A stretch of 13,993 nucleotides of DNA, from NCBI GenBank assembly GCA_024681565.1, contig JAILAO010000066.1, forward strand, positions 1-13,993, in the 5' to 3' direction. Positions 1-6,459 of this stretch are shown here, piece after piece (positions within the stretch are counted from its first letter, which is position 1; the number at the start of each line of letters is the position of its first letter). This stretch comes from Bacteroidales bacterium (lineage in GTDB: Bacteria > Bacteroidota > Bacteroidia > Bacteroidales > UBA932). The notes under the pieces are model-generated. The model worked only from the letters and a program-made list of their open reading frames with translations. It was not told the origin of the DNA and ran no database searches. Position numbers and translations under genes: made by a program.

Positions 1-236
1 AACTTGCGCTTGGGAGTGGTTCCTGCCTTTTTGAAATGCCCCTGAAGAGGCGCGCTGGTGTGCTTTTCGGTAGTTTCGTCATAGGCAAGCTGTACAGCGG
101 CATAACCATCTTTCTCAACTGTACGCAGCTGCGTAACGACGCACGGACCAGCCTCGATAACGGTGCACGGTATGTTTTTACCGTCGGCACCGAAAACGGA
201 AGTCATTCCGATTTTCTTTCCAATTAATCCAGGCAT
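1..236 (-). CDS. rplC: 50S ribosomal protein L3, N-terminal part (runs off window)
   Basis: Structural protein of the large ribosomal subunit, bound to 23S rRNA near the peptidyl-transferase centre. The minus-strand frame opens at the ATG at 236-234 and stays open for 78 codons to the window edge. The product begins MPGLIGKKIGMTSVF, the usual L3 start in Bacteroidetes, followed by a DGKNIPCTVIEAGPC-like segment and the basic GHFKKAGTTPKRKL stretch of L3. Only about the first 40% of a roughly 205-residue protein is here, so completeness cannot be judged. A perfect promoter lies about 60 bases upstream. The divergent gene is cdaA and not rpsJ, which usually precedes rplC in the S10 cluster, so this copy of the cluster appears to start at rplC. 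Identification is secure. Confidence 0.95.
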   Translation of the reverse strand, partial: MPGLIGKKIGMTSVFGADGKNIPCTVIEAGPCVVTQLRTVEKDGYAAVQLAYDETTEKHTSAPLQGHFKKAGTTPKRK

Positions 237-296
237 TGGTTTGTTAATTAATTGTTTATAAACACTTTATAAGTTTCCGCGCATTTTTGCGGGCTG

Positions 297-327
297 CAAA
301 TATACAACTATTTTCTCAATTTACAAA
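297..327 (-). promoter_or_regulatory. Promoter for rplC (Bacteroidetes -33/-7 type)
   Basis: On the minus strand TTTG (327-324) is followed after 19 bases by TATATTTG (304-297). This is an exact match to the Bacteroidetes primary-sigma consensus TTTG, about 19-20 bases, TAnnTTTG. Transcription should begin near 290, giving a leader of about 50 bases that contains a short CCGC/GCGG hairpin (near 271-288) and a GTTTATAAAC palindrome (near 254-263). The leader could carry autoregulation typical of ribosomal-protein operons, but I recognise no specific motif. Confidence 0.75.
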
Positions 328-330
328 CAC

Positions 331-359
331 TTGATTTCCAAGATTTTCATCTATCTTTG
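331..359 (+). promoter_or_regulatory. Promoter for the cdaA operon
   Basis: TTG at 331-333 is separated by 18 bases from TATCTTTG at 352-359, an exact TAnnTTTG -7 box. The expected start of transcription is near 366, only about 14 bases before the cdaA ATG at 380. Its -33 element lies 3 bases from the -33 element of the divergent rplC promoter (324-327), so the two polymerase footprints overlap. Confidence 0.65.
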
Positions 360-379
360 TATTTGTAAAGCTGACGAAG

Positions 380-1165
380 ATGTTGGAGTTTCTGCATTTT
401 TCCTGGATCGACATCCTGGACATCCTGATGGTCGCCGCCCTCATTTTCCTGGTATTCAGGTGGATCCGCGGCTCGACCGCCATCAACATCTTCATCGCCA
501 TCATCCTCGTCGTACTGGTCCGCGTGATTGCGGAAGCCGTCGGGATGAAGATGATCTCCTCCCTGCTGGGCACCTTGATCGATATGGGTGCCGTCGCGCT
601 CGTCGTGATTTTCCAGCCGGAAGTCCGGCGTTTCCTGGGCACGCTCGGCCGCAAGGCGGGGACCACCCTGGAGCAGCGCAGCTTCCTGCAGAAGCTCTTC
701 CCGGGCCTGCAGACGCGCCGCGTGGACACGCGCGCCCTCCAGGAGATCACGGAAGCCTGCCGGGAGATGTCCGCCCAGAAGACGGGCGCACTGATCCTGA
801 TCCAGCACAAGAACTCCCTGGAAGACATCATCGCCACCGGGGACACCGTCGATGCCGAGATCGGCCGGCGGCTCATCATGAACATCTTTTTCAAGAATTC
901 CCCGCTCCACGACGGAGCCATGGTCATCGGAGGCAACCGCATCATCGCCGCACGCTGCACCCTGCCCATCACGGAACGCGCCGACCTGCCCGCCCGCTAC
1001 GGCATGCGCCACAAGGCGGCCATCGGCATCTCCGAACAGTGTGACGCCGACGTGATCGTGGTCAGCGAAGAGACCGGCGGGATTTCTTTTGTCCGGGGCG
1101 GACAGATCTCCCCGGTCGATACCATCAACACCCTGAACCTGCTGCTGGGAGAAACGACGGAATGA
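380..1165 (+). CDS. cdaA: Membrane diadenylate cyclase CdaA (c-di-AMP synthase)
   Basis: Makes the second messenger cyclic di-AMP from two ATP at the inner membrane; c-di-AMP typically controls potassium and osmolyte balance and cell-wall homeostasis. The 261-residue product has the CdaA layout: three hydrophobic helices (about residues 11-26, 33-53 and 60-78), the FQPEVRRFLGTLGR linker (78-91), then the DisA_N catalytic domain (about 95-240). Catalytic HDGA is at 177-180 and SEETGGIS at 229-236. The second family motif, normally RHR, reads RHK at 210-212. Length is normal for the family. The start at 380 sits about 14 bases from the predicted transcription start. The stop overlaps the mutS2 start as ATGA (1162-1165). 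Neither cdaR nor folP, common neighbours in other lineages, is adjacent. Confidence 0.93.
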   Translation: MLEFLHFSWIDILDILMVAALIFLVFRWIRGSTAINIFIAIILVVLVRVIAEAVGMKMISSLLGTLIDMGAVALVVIFQPEVRRFLGTLGRKAGTTLEQRSFLQKLFPGLQTRRVDTRALQEITEACREMSAQKTGALILIQHKNSLEDIIATGDTVDAEIGRRLIMNIFFKNSPLHDGAMVIGGNRIIAARCTLPITERADLPARYGMRHKAAIGISEQCDADVIVVSEETGGISFVRGGQISPVDTINTLNLLLGETTE

Positions 1166-3624
1166 CAGACGCACGACTGGAGAGCAAACTGGGATTCGAC
1201 AAGGTCCGCAAAAGCATCGCGGACCGCTGTATGACGGATTACGCCGCCGGACGGGTGGCGGAAGAGCGCTTTTCCACCGACGCGTCCATCATCCGCCAGC
1301 GTCTGACCCTGACGGACGAGATGCGACTGATCCTGATGTTCGAGGAGTATTTCCCCACCACGGGCTACATCGACGCGATCCCCTTCCTGTCCGCGCTCGA
1401 GCGCGAAGGGTCGAGCATCGACGTCCTGTCCTTGGGCAAGCTCAAGACCGTCACGGACACCCTCCGCCGCATCCTGCACTTCTTCGGCAGCATCAAGAGC
1501 GGCATCTACCCGCAACTGGAGAAACTCTCCAAGCCCATCCGCTCATTCCCGGAGATCCAGCGGCGCATCGAAAGCATCCTCGACAAATACGGCGACATCA
1601 AGAGCTCCGCGTCCGACCGGCTCTTCGAGATCCGGCGCGACCTGCAGGCCAAGGAGGCCGCCATCTCCAAACGGGCCGGCGCGATCCTGCGCAAGGCACA
1701 GGAGGACGGCCTGGTGGAAGCCGACGCGGACGTAACCATCCGCGACGGCAAATACCTCATTCCCGTCGGCACTTCGGCCAAACGCAAGATGCAGGGCTTC
1801 GTCTATGACGTCTCCGCTTCGGGCAAGACCGCCTTCGTCGAGCCCGCCGAGATCATCGAGCTCGAGAACGACATCAGCGAACTCCGTTTCGAAGAGGTCC
1901 GTGAGATCCGCAGGATCCTGCTCGAATTCACGGATTTCCTCCGTCCCTACCTGCCCGACCTGCTTGCCGGAGCCGCTTTCGTCGGCGAGGTGGATTTCCT
2001 GATGGCGAAGGCGCAGACCGCACTCGACCTGGTCGCCGGGATGCCGGTGATCTCGACGGACGGCAGCCTGTCGCTGCGCAAGGCCCGCCACCCGCTCCTG
2101 GAAAAGGCGCTCGCGCGCGAAAATAAGAATATAGTCCCGCTGACGGTCACCCTGACCCCGCAGAAACGCATCCTGGTCATCTCCGGCCCCAACGCCGGCG
2201 GCAAGTCGGTTTGCCTCAAGACCGTCGGCCTGCTCCAATACATGTTCCAATGGGGGATGCTCATCCCCACCTCGGAGAGCTCCGAACTCCCGGTCTTCGA
2301 GCGCATCGCCGTCAGCATCGGCGACGACCAGAACCTCGAAGACGACCTGAGCACCTACAGTTCCTTCCTCGCGGACATGCGCGACCTGCTCACGGACGCG
2401 GACGACAAGACGCTCGTGCTCATCGACGAATTCGGCGCCGGCACCGAACCGGCCGCCGGCGGCGCCATCGCAGAGGCAATCCTCGCCGAAATCGACCGCC
2501 GGGGTGTCTATGGCGTGATCACCACGCACTACACCAACCTCAAGCTCTACGCCTCCGGGGCGGACACGCATGTCATCAACGGCGCCATGCTCTACGACTC
2601 CTCCCGGATCGCACCGATGTTCCAGCTGGAGATCGGCGTGCCCGGCAACTCCTTCGCTTTCGAACTGGCGCGCAAGATGCGCCTCCCCGAGAGCATCGTC
2701 AAGGACGCCGAGACCCGGGCCGGGGAAGAGTTCGTGGGCATCGAACGGAACCTCCGCAAAATCGCCCGCAACCGGCGTGCCCTCGACGAGCGGCTCCAGA
2801 AGATCAAGCATACCGACAAGACCCTCGAAGGACTGACGGAGCGCTATCAGCGCGAGCTGGAGGACATCCAGCAACAGAAAAAGTCCATCCTCGACGAAGC
2901 CCGCAAAGAGGCCGAGCGGATCGTCAAGGGAGCCGGAAAGCAGGTGGAGAAAACCATCCGCGACATCAAAGAGGCCCAGGCCGGGAAAGAGCAGACCAAA
3001 GCCGCCCGGCAGGAGCTCCAGGGTTTCCTGGGAGCGCTGGAACAACGCAAGACCAAAGAGAAAAAGACCCGCGACGAATACATCGACCGCAAGCTCACCC
3101 AGCTGAAGAAACGCAAGAAGAAAGAGGAAAAAGCCGCTCCGGAGCAGACCCGGACCGAACCGCTGAAGGTCGGGGAAAAGGTCCGCATCAAAGAGAACGG
3201 CATGGTGGGCGAAGTCTCCAAGATCAGCAGCAAGTCCGTGACCGTCATCATCGGCAACATCACCAGCACGATGGATCCGGACCGCGTCGAACGGATCTCC
3301 TCCAACGAATTCCGCGAAGCGGCGCGCAAGACGTTCGCCCCCGTACAGCAGAAGGTGGACAGCGCCATCACCGAGCGCAAGCTGGCGTTCTCCCCCGAGC
3401 TGGACATCCGCGGCGAGCGCCTCTCCGATGCGCTCGACATCGTCACCCGCTACATCGATGACGCCATCATGCTCAACATCGGCACCGTCCGCATCATACA
3501 CGGCAAGGGCACCGGCGTCCTGCGCGAAGAAATCCAGAAATACCTCCGGACCGTCCCCGGGCTGACCATCTCGGACGAGGATATCCGCAACGGCGGCACC
3601 GGCGTAACCATTGTAAAACTATGA
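1162..3624 (+). CDS. mutS2: MutS2 family ATPase with Smr domain
   Basis: MutS2 (RqcU in Bacillus) is an ABC-type ATPase without the mismatch-recognition domain of MutS. Members suppress homologous recombination or act on collided ribosomes; which role applies here is not visible. The 820-residue length is slightly above the usual ~780-790. In order: core/lever region (1-330) with the clamp; Walker A GPNAGGKS at 342-349; Walker B LVLIDE at 418-423 followed by FGAGTEP; the TTHYTNLK segment of the ATPase core; a long charged coiled coil (about 515-660); a KOW-like beta domain (about 670-712); and a C-terminal Smr domain with LDIRG at 747-751 and HGKGTG at 780-785. The LDxR and HGxG residues expected of an active Smr nuclease are present. 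It overlaps cdaA by 4 bases and yraN by 4 bases, suggesting translational coupling. Confidence 0.95.
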   Translation: MTDARLESKLGFDKVRKSIADRCMTDYAAGRVAEERFSTDASIIRQRLTLTDEMRLILMFEEYFPTTGYIDAIPFLSALEREGSSIDVLSLGKLKTVTDTLRRILHFFGSIKSGIYPQLEKLSKPIRSFPEIQRRIESILDKYGDIKSSASDRLFEIRRDLQAKEAAISKRAGAILRKAQEDGLVEADADVTIRDGKYLIPVGTSAKRKMQGFVYDVSASGKTAFVEPAEIIELENDISELRFEEVREIRRILLEFTDFLRPYLPDLLAGAAFVGEVDFLMAKAQTALDLVAGMPVISTDGSLSLRKARHPLLEKALARENKNIVPLTVTLTPQKRILVISGPNAGGKSVCLKTVGLLQYMFQWGMLIPTSESSELPVFERIAVSIGDDQNLEDDLSTYSSFLADMRDLLTDADDKTLVLIDEFGAGTEPAAGGAIAEAILAEIDRRGVYGVITTHYTNLKLYASGADTHVINGAMLYDSSRIAPMFQLEIGVPGNSFAFELARKMRLPESIVKDAETRAGEEFVGIERNLRKIARNRRALDERLQKIKHTDKTLEGLTERYQRELEDIQQQKKSILDEARKEAERIVKGAGKQVEKTIRDIKEAQAGKEQTKAARQELQGFLGALEQRKTKEKKTRDEYIDRKLTQLKKRKKKEEKAAPEQTRTEPLKVGEKVRIKENGMVGEVSKISSKSVTVIIGNITSTMDPDRVERISSNEFREAARKTFAPVQQKVDSAITERKLAFSPELDIRGERLSDALDIVTRYIDDAIMLNIGTVRIIHGKGTGVLREEIQKYLRTVPGLTISDEDIRNGGTGVTIVKL

Positions 3625-4010
3625 AAACAGACAAAGCAACAGTAGGCCGCAAAGGCGAAGAAGAAGCCAGTTTGTATCTGGCGCGTCTCGGCCACAGGAT
3701 CCTGGCCCGCAACTGGCGGGGAGGACATCTGGAACTGGACATCATCACCCTGCTCGGCAACGAGCTCCACGTCGTCGAAGTCAAGAGCCGCACGGCTCCC
3801 CTGATGGCAGAACCCCAGCGCAATGTCGGCCGCGACAAGCAGCGCCGGATGGTCGCTGCCGCACAGGCCTTCCTGCATTCGGACGGGAGAAAAGACCTGC
3901 CCGCTGACCTGGAGATACTTTTCGACGTGATGTCCGTCGTTTTCTACGGCTCTGGCGCAGACTTTGAAGTTGAATACTATCCCAACGCATTCATACCACT
4001 ATATGCTTAA
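3621..4010 (+). CDS. yraN: YraN family (UPF0102) nuclease-like protein
   Basis: Small soluble protein of the YraN/UPF0102 family, which has a PD-(D/E)XK endonuclease-like core. The biological role is not established, though relatives are thought to act on nucleic acids. The 129-residue product shows the family pattern: GRKGEEEASLYLARLGHRIL (9-28), ARNWR, LELDII with E38 and D40, then VVEVKSR with E53 and K55 as the predicted metal-binding and catalytic residues. The usual family motif is GEIDLI; here it is the looser HLELDII. The ATG overlaps the mutS2 stop as ATGA (3621-3624). The stop at 4008-4010 lies inside the manC reading frame. Length is typical. Confidence 0.88.
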   Translation: MKTDKATVGRKGEEEASLYLARLGHRILARNWRGGHLELDIITLLGNELHVVEVKSRTAPLMAEPQRNVGRDKQRRMVAAAQAFLHSDGRKDLPADLEILFDVMSVVFYGSGADFEVEYYPNAFIPLYA

Positions 4011-5094
4011 TAGCCACTACTATTGTATCATCCTGGCCGGCGGGATCGGCTCCCGGTTCTGGCCCATCAGCCGGGCCAGCCAGCCCAAGCAGTTCCTGGA
4101 CTTCAGCATCCAGGGCCGCTCGTTCCTGCGGCGCACCTTCGACCGCATGAAGGCGGTCATCCCCGAAGAAAACATCATCGTCGTCAGCCTGGAGCGTTAC
4201 AGCGACCTGGTCCGGACGCAACTCCCGGAACTGAGCGAAGAGAATCTGCTGCTTGAACCCTACAACCGCAATACGGCTCCCTGCATCGCATACGCCACCT
4301 ATTCCATCCTCAAGCGGGATCCGGACGCCATCACCATCGTGACGCCCTCCGACCACGCGATCGCACACCACGACGCCTTCAACAGGACGCTCCAGGACGC
4401 GCTCGCCTATGCCGCCGGCGCCGACGTGCTCATCACCCTCGGCGTCATCCCGACCCGGCCCGACCCCAACTTCGGCTACATCCAGATGATGGCACGCTAC
4501 GAAGACGGGCGGCCGGTCAAGATCAAGACCTTTACAGAAAAACCGGACGAGGACCTGGCCCGCGTGTTCATAGAGACCCACGAGTTCCTCTGGAACTCCG
4601 GCATCTTCGTCTGGCGGGCCGATGTCATCCGCCGGGAACTGGAGCACCACGCTCCGGAAATCGCCCGCCTCTGGGAGGGCTGGCAGGACATGCTCGGCAC
4701 GGAAAACGAAAAAGATTTCCTGGAACGCATCTACACGGACATGCCCCGCATCTCCATCGACTACGCCGTGATGGAAAAGACCGACAACGCCTGGGTCTAC
4801 CCTGCTTCTTTCCGCTGGGCGGACATCGGCAACTGGGACTCCCTCTACGAGTACCTCGCCGTCCATGACGACCGGGGCAACGCCCTCAACCACACCAACC
4901 GGGGGCTTCTCCGGGACTGCACGGACAACATCGTCTATTCCACCCGCAACGACAAACTCCTCGCCATCCGCGGTCTCGAAGACTATATCGTCATCGACAC
5001 CGAGGATGTCTTGATGATCTGTCCGCGCGATGAGCAGAAACTCAAGGAGTTCCTCCTCCAGCTCGCGATGCCCGAATACGAGGAATACCGCTGA
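4003..5094 (+). CDS. manC: Mannose-1-phosphate guanylyltransferase
   Basis: Converts mannose-1-phosphate and GTP to GDP-mannose, the precursor of mannose, fucose and rhamnose units in surface polysaccharides and glycoproteins; cytoplasmic. The 363-residue product carries the nucleotidyl-transferase signature LAGGIGSRFWPISR (11-24) with PKQF (28-31), the metal-site SDH (116-118), FTEKP (177-181), NSGIFVWRAD (198-207), SIDYAVMEK (251-259) and ADIGNWDS (273-280). The C-terminal mannose-6-phosphate isomerase cupin domain of bifunctional (~470 residue) relatives is absent, so this is the monofunctional form. The frame is open from an ATG at 3964, but family members start a few residues before LAGG, so the ATG at 4003 (MLNSHYYCII) is preferred. 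That start overlaps the yraN stop by 8 bases. Last gene of the operon; its stop lies 6 bases from the stop of the convergent esterase gene. Confidence 0.94.
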   Translation: MLNSHYYCIILAGGIGSRFWPISRASQPKQFLDFSIQGRSFLRRTFDRMKAVIPEENIIVVSLERYSDLVRTQLPELSEENLLLEPYNRNTAPCIAYATYSILKRDPDAITIVTPSDHAIAHHDAFNRTLQDALAYAAGADVLITLGVIPTRPDPNFGYIQMMARYEDGRPVKIKTFTEKPDEDLARVFIETHEFLWNSGIFVWRADVIRRELEHHAPEIARLWEGWQDMLGTENEKDFLERIYTDMPRISIDYAVMEKTDNAWVYPASFRWADIGNWDSLYEYLAVHDDRGNALNHTNRGLLRDCTDNIVYSTRNDKLLAIRGLEDYIVIDTEDVLMICPRDEQKLKEFLLQLAMPEYEEYR

Positions 5095-5100
5095 CGGGGA

Positions 5101-5844
5101 TTATTTCAGCCAGGCGGCCAGCGGGATCCGCTGGCGGGCGATCTCCCCGGCAAACAGCTTCGCATACGCCACGGCACCTGCCTCACGGAGGTGGGTGTCG
5201 TCGTTTTTGTCCGCCGTAATCTTCGGATGGTCGCCGGCCTTGACATGGAAGTAAAGCTCCGCCGAGGCCTCGTCGCCCAGATACAGCACCAGCGCGCTGG
5301 TCAGCACGTTCATGTCGATCAAGGGGACGTCCATTTCCTTCGCGGCGTCCCGCGCCAGCTGGATGTATTCCTGGAAATGGTTGCGGCGGTCCTCCAGGCG
5401 TCCGTCGAACCAGGTACTCATCACGATGGAAGTCAGGATCATCGGGTGGGCCCCTTTCTCGCGGGCCTCACGGCACATCCGCTCCAGATTGGCTTTATAC
5501 TGCTCCGGCGCCACATAGCGCTGGCGGTTCGGGGAAGTGTCGTTGTGGCCGAACTGGATGGCCACCCAGTCCCCCGGCTGCAGGGCATCGACGATTTTCT
5601 GCCAACGCTCTTCCGCGATGAAAGTGCCGGTGCTCCGGCCGCCGATGGCATGGTTCTCGACCACCAGGCTGTCCGCGTTGAAAAGCGGCTGGAGATCCTG
5701 CGCCCAACCGTGCATGATGGTGTTCTCCGGATCATAGGTCTGCGCGGTGGAATCCCCGGCGACGAAAAGACGGTGCTGCGCGGCGGCGGGAACGGCCGCA
5801 AGCGACAGGCACAGACAAACGATAAGGGTTGATTTGCGTATCAT
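5101..5844 (-). CDS. Secreted SGNH esterase, CE12 rhamnogalacturonan acetylesterase-like
   Basis: Probably removes O-acetyl groups from a plant polysaccharide, typically pectic rhamnogalacturonan for this family, in the periplasm or at the surface. The 247-residue product has a signal peptide (MIRKSTLIVCLCLSLAAVPAAAQ, cleavage near residue 22-23) and all four SGNH blocks: GDST with nucleophile Ser32 (30-33), ENHAIGGRSTGTF with Gly69 (63-75), FGHND with Asn101 (98-102), and DDTHL with Asp215 and His218 (215-219). Length fits CE12. It is the last gene of a minus-strand operon, 12 bases after the flavin-reductase-like gene. The substrate is inferred from the family only; related SGNH esterases act on xylan or other acetylated glycans. 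No pectin lyase or hydrolase is nearby to settle it. Confidence 0.85.
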   Translation of the reverse strand: MIRKSTLIVCLCLSLAAVPAAAQHRLFVAGDSTAQTYDPENTIMHGWAQDLQPLFNADSLVVENHAIGGRSTGTFIAEERWQKIVDALQPGDWVAIQFGHNDTSPNRQRYVAPEQYKANLERMCREAREKGAHPMILTSIVMSTWFDGRLEDRRNHFQEYIQLARDAAKEMDVPLIDMNVLTSALVLYLGDEASAELYFHVKAGDHPKITADKNDDTHLREAGAVAYAKLFAGEIARQRIPLAAWLK

Positions 5845-5856
5845 GGCTGACGTGTT

Positions 5857-6459
5857 TTATTCACCGGTCCGGTCCCGGACCCAGACATGTTCGATTTCTC
5901 CGATATAGACGGTCTGGATGCCCATTTGCCCGGGGGCATAGAACGCCGCGGCTTCTTCCGCCAGGGCCTCCCGGTCAAAAGGAGCCCCGTAGAGTTTGCG
6001 CGCTTCGATGACCATATCGGCCTCCTTGAAAGTGGGCAGCCCGCTCTCGAGGAACTCCAGCGTCAGGCCGGACTCCTGGATCTTGTCTCCGTCACGGCCG
6101 GAATGGGTGCCGAGATACTGGAGGGCCTCCCGCTGCTCCGGCGGGAAGAAGGACAGCGTGAAATGGTCGTTTTTCTCCATGAATGCATGGGTATGGCGGC
6201 TGCTGGACACATAGACCGTCACGACCGGTTTGTTCCAGAGTTCTCCGAGAGAACCCCAGGAAATGGTCATCGTATTCAGATCGTCCGGGACACCCACCGT
6301 GACCAGCGCCCAATGGTCGTTGAAAAGCGCGATGGGATTCTCTTTGATTTCAGCCGGGTCGATCTCCCGGGGACCGGTCGGATTCTCGGCCGGTTGGTTC
6401 TGGCCGCAGGACATCAGTGCGAGCAAGGCCAGGGTGGTCAGGATGGTTTTGGTTTTCAT
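5857..6459 (-). CDS. Flavin reductase-like (FMN-binding split-barrel) lipoprotein
   Basis: The 200-residue product joins a lipoprotein signal (MKTKTILTTLALLALMSC; lipobox LMSC, Cys18) to a flavin-reductase/flavoredoxin-like domain (about 40-195). Family-like segments are NPIALFNDHWALVTVG (41-56), NTMTISWGSLGELWNKPV (62-79; the usual FMN-contacting region), a YVSSSRHTHAF stretch (83-93), NDHFTLSFF (97-105), GTHSGRDGDKIQESGLT (117-133) and VYIGEIEHV (184-192). Relatives with this domain are usually cytoplasmic, so membrane anchoring outside the cytoplasm is notable. The residues after Cys18 (GQNQPAEN) lack the acidic surface-export signal of Bacteroidetes, so a periplasm-facing anchor is likely. 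Its ATG overlaps the symporter stop as ATGA (minus strand 6459-6456), implying coupled translation. Electron donor and substrate are unknown; a bound flavin is inferred, not shown. Confidence 0.8.
   Translation of the reverse strand: MKTKTILTTLALLALMSCGQNQPAENPTGPREIDPAEIKENPIALFNDHWALVTVGVPDDLNTMTISWGSLGELWNKPVVTVYVSSSRHTHAFMEKNDHFTLSFFPPEQREALQYLGTHSGRDGDKIQESGLTLEFLESGLPTFKEADMVIEARKLYGAPFDREALAEEAAAFYAPGQMGIQTVYIGEIEHVWVRDRTGE

Noticed and set aside
2211..3461. 416-codon plus-strand frame inside mutS2
   Set aside because: Arg/Pro/His-rich out-of-frame translation overlapping the Walker motifs and coiled coil of MutS2; no independent support.
1543..3501. 652-codon open frame on the minus strand opposite mutS2
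   Set aside because: It is the complement of a well-supported mutS2. Its composition (Leu/Gly/Asp/Val-rich, no domain) is what a GC-rich antisense frame gives.
3964..4002. Upstream ATG for manC, adding 13 residues
   Set aside because: The extension lies deep within yraN and puts extra residues before the LAGG motif that normally lies close to the N-terminus.
5118..5134. 7-bp perfect hairpin (CCAGCGG/CCGCTGG) as a terminator for manC
   Set aside because: It lies inside the esterase coding sequence and no T-run follows on either strand; likely a coincidence of GC-rich codons.
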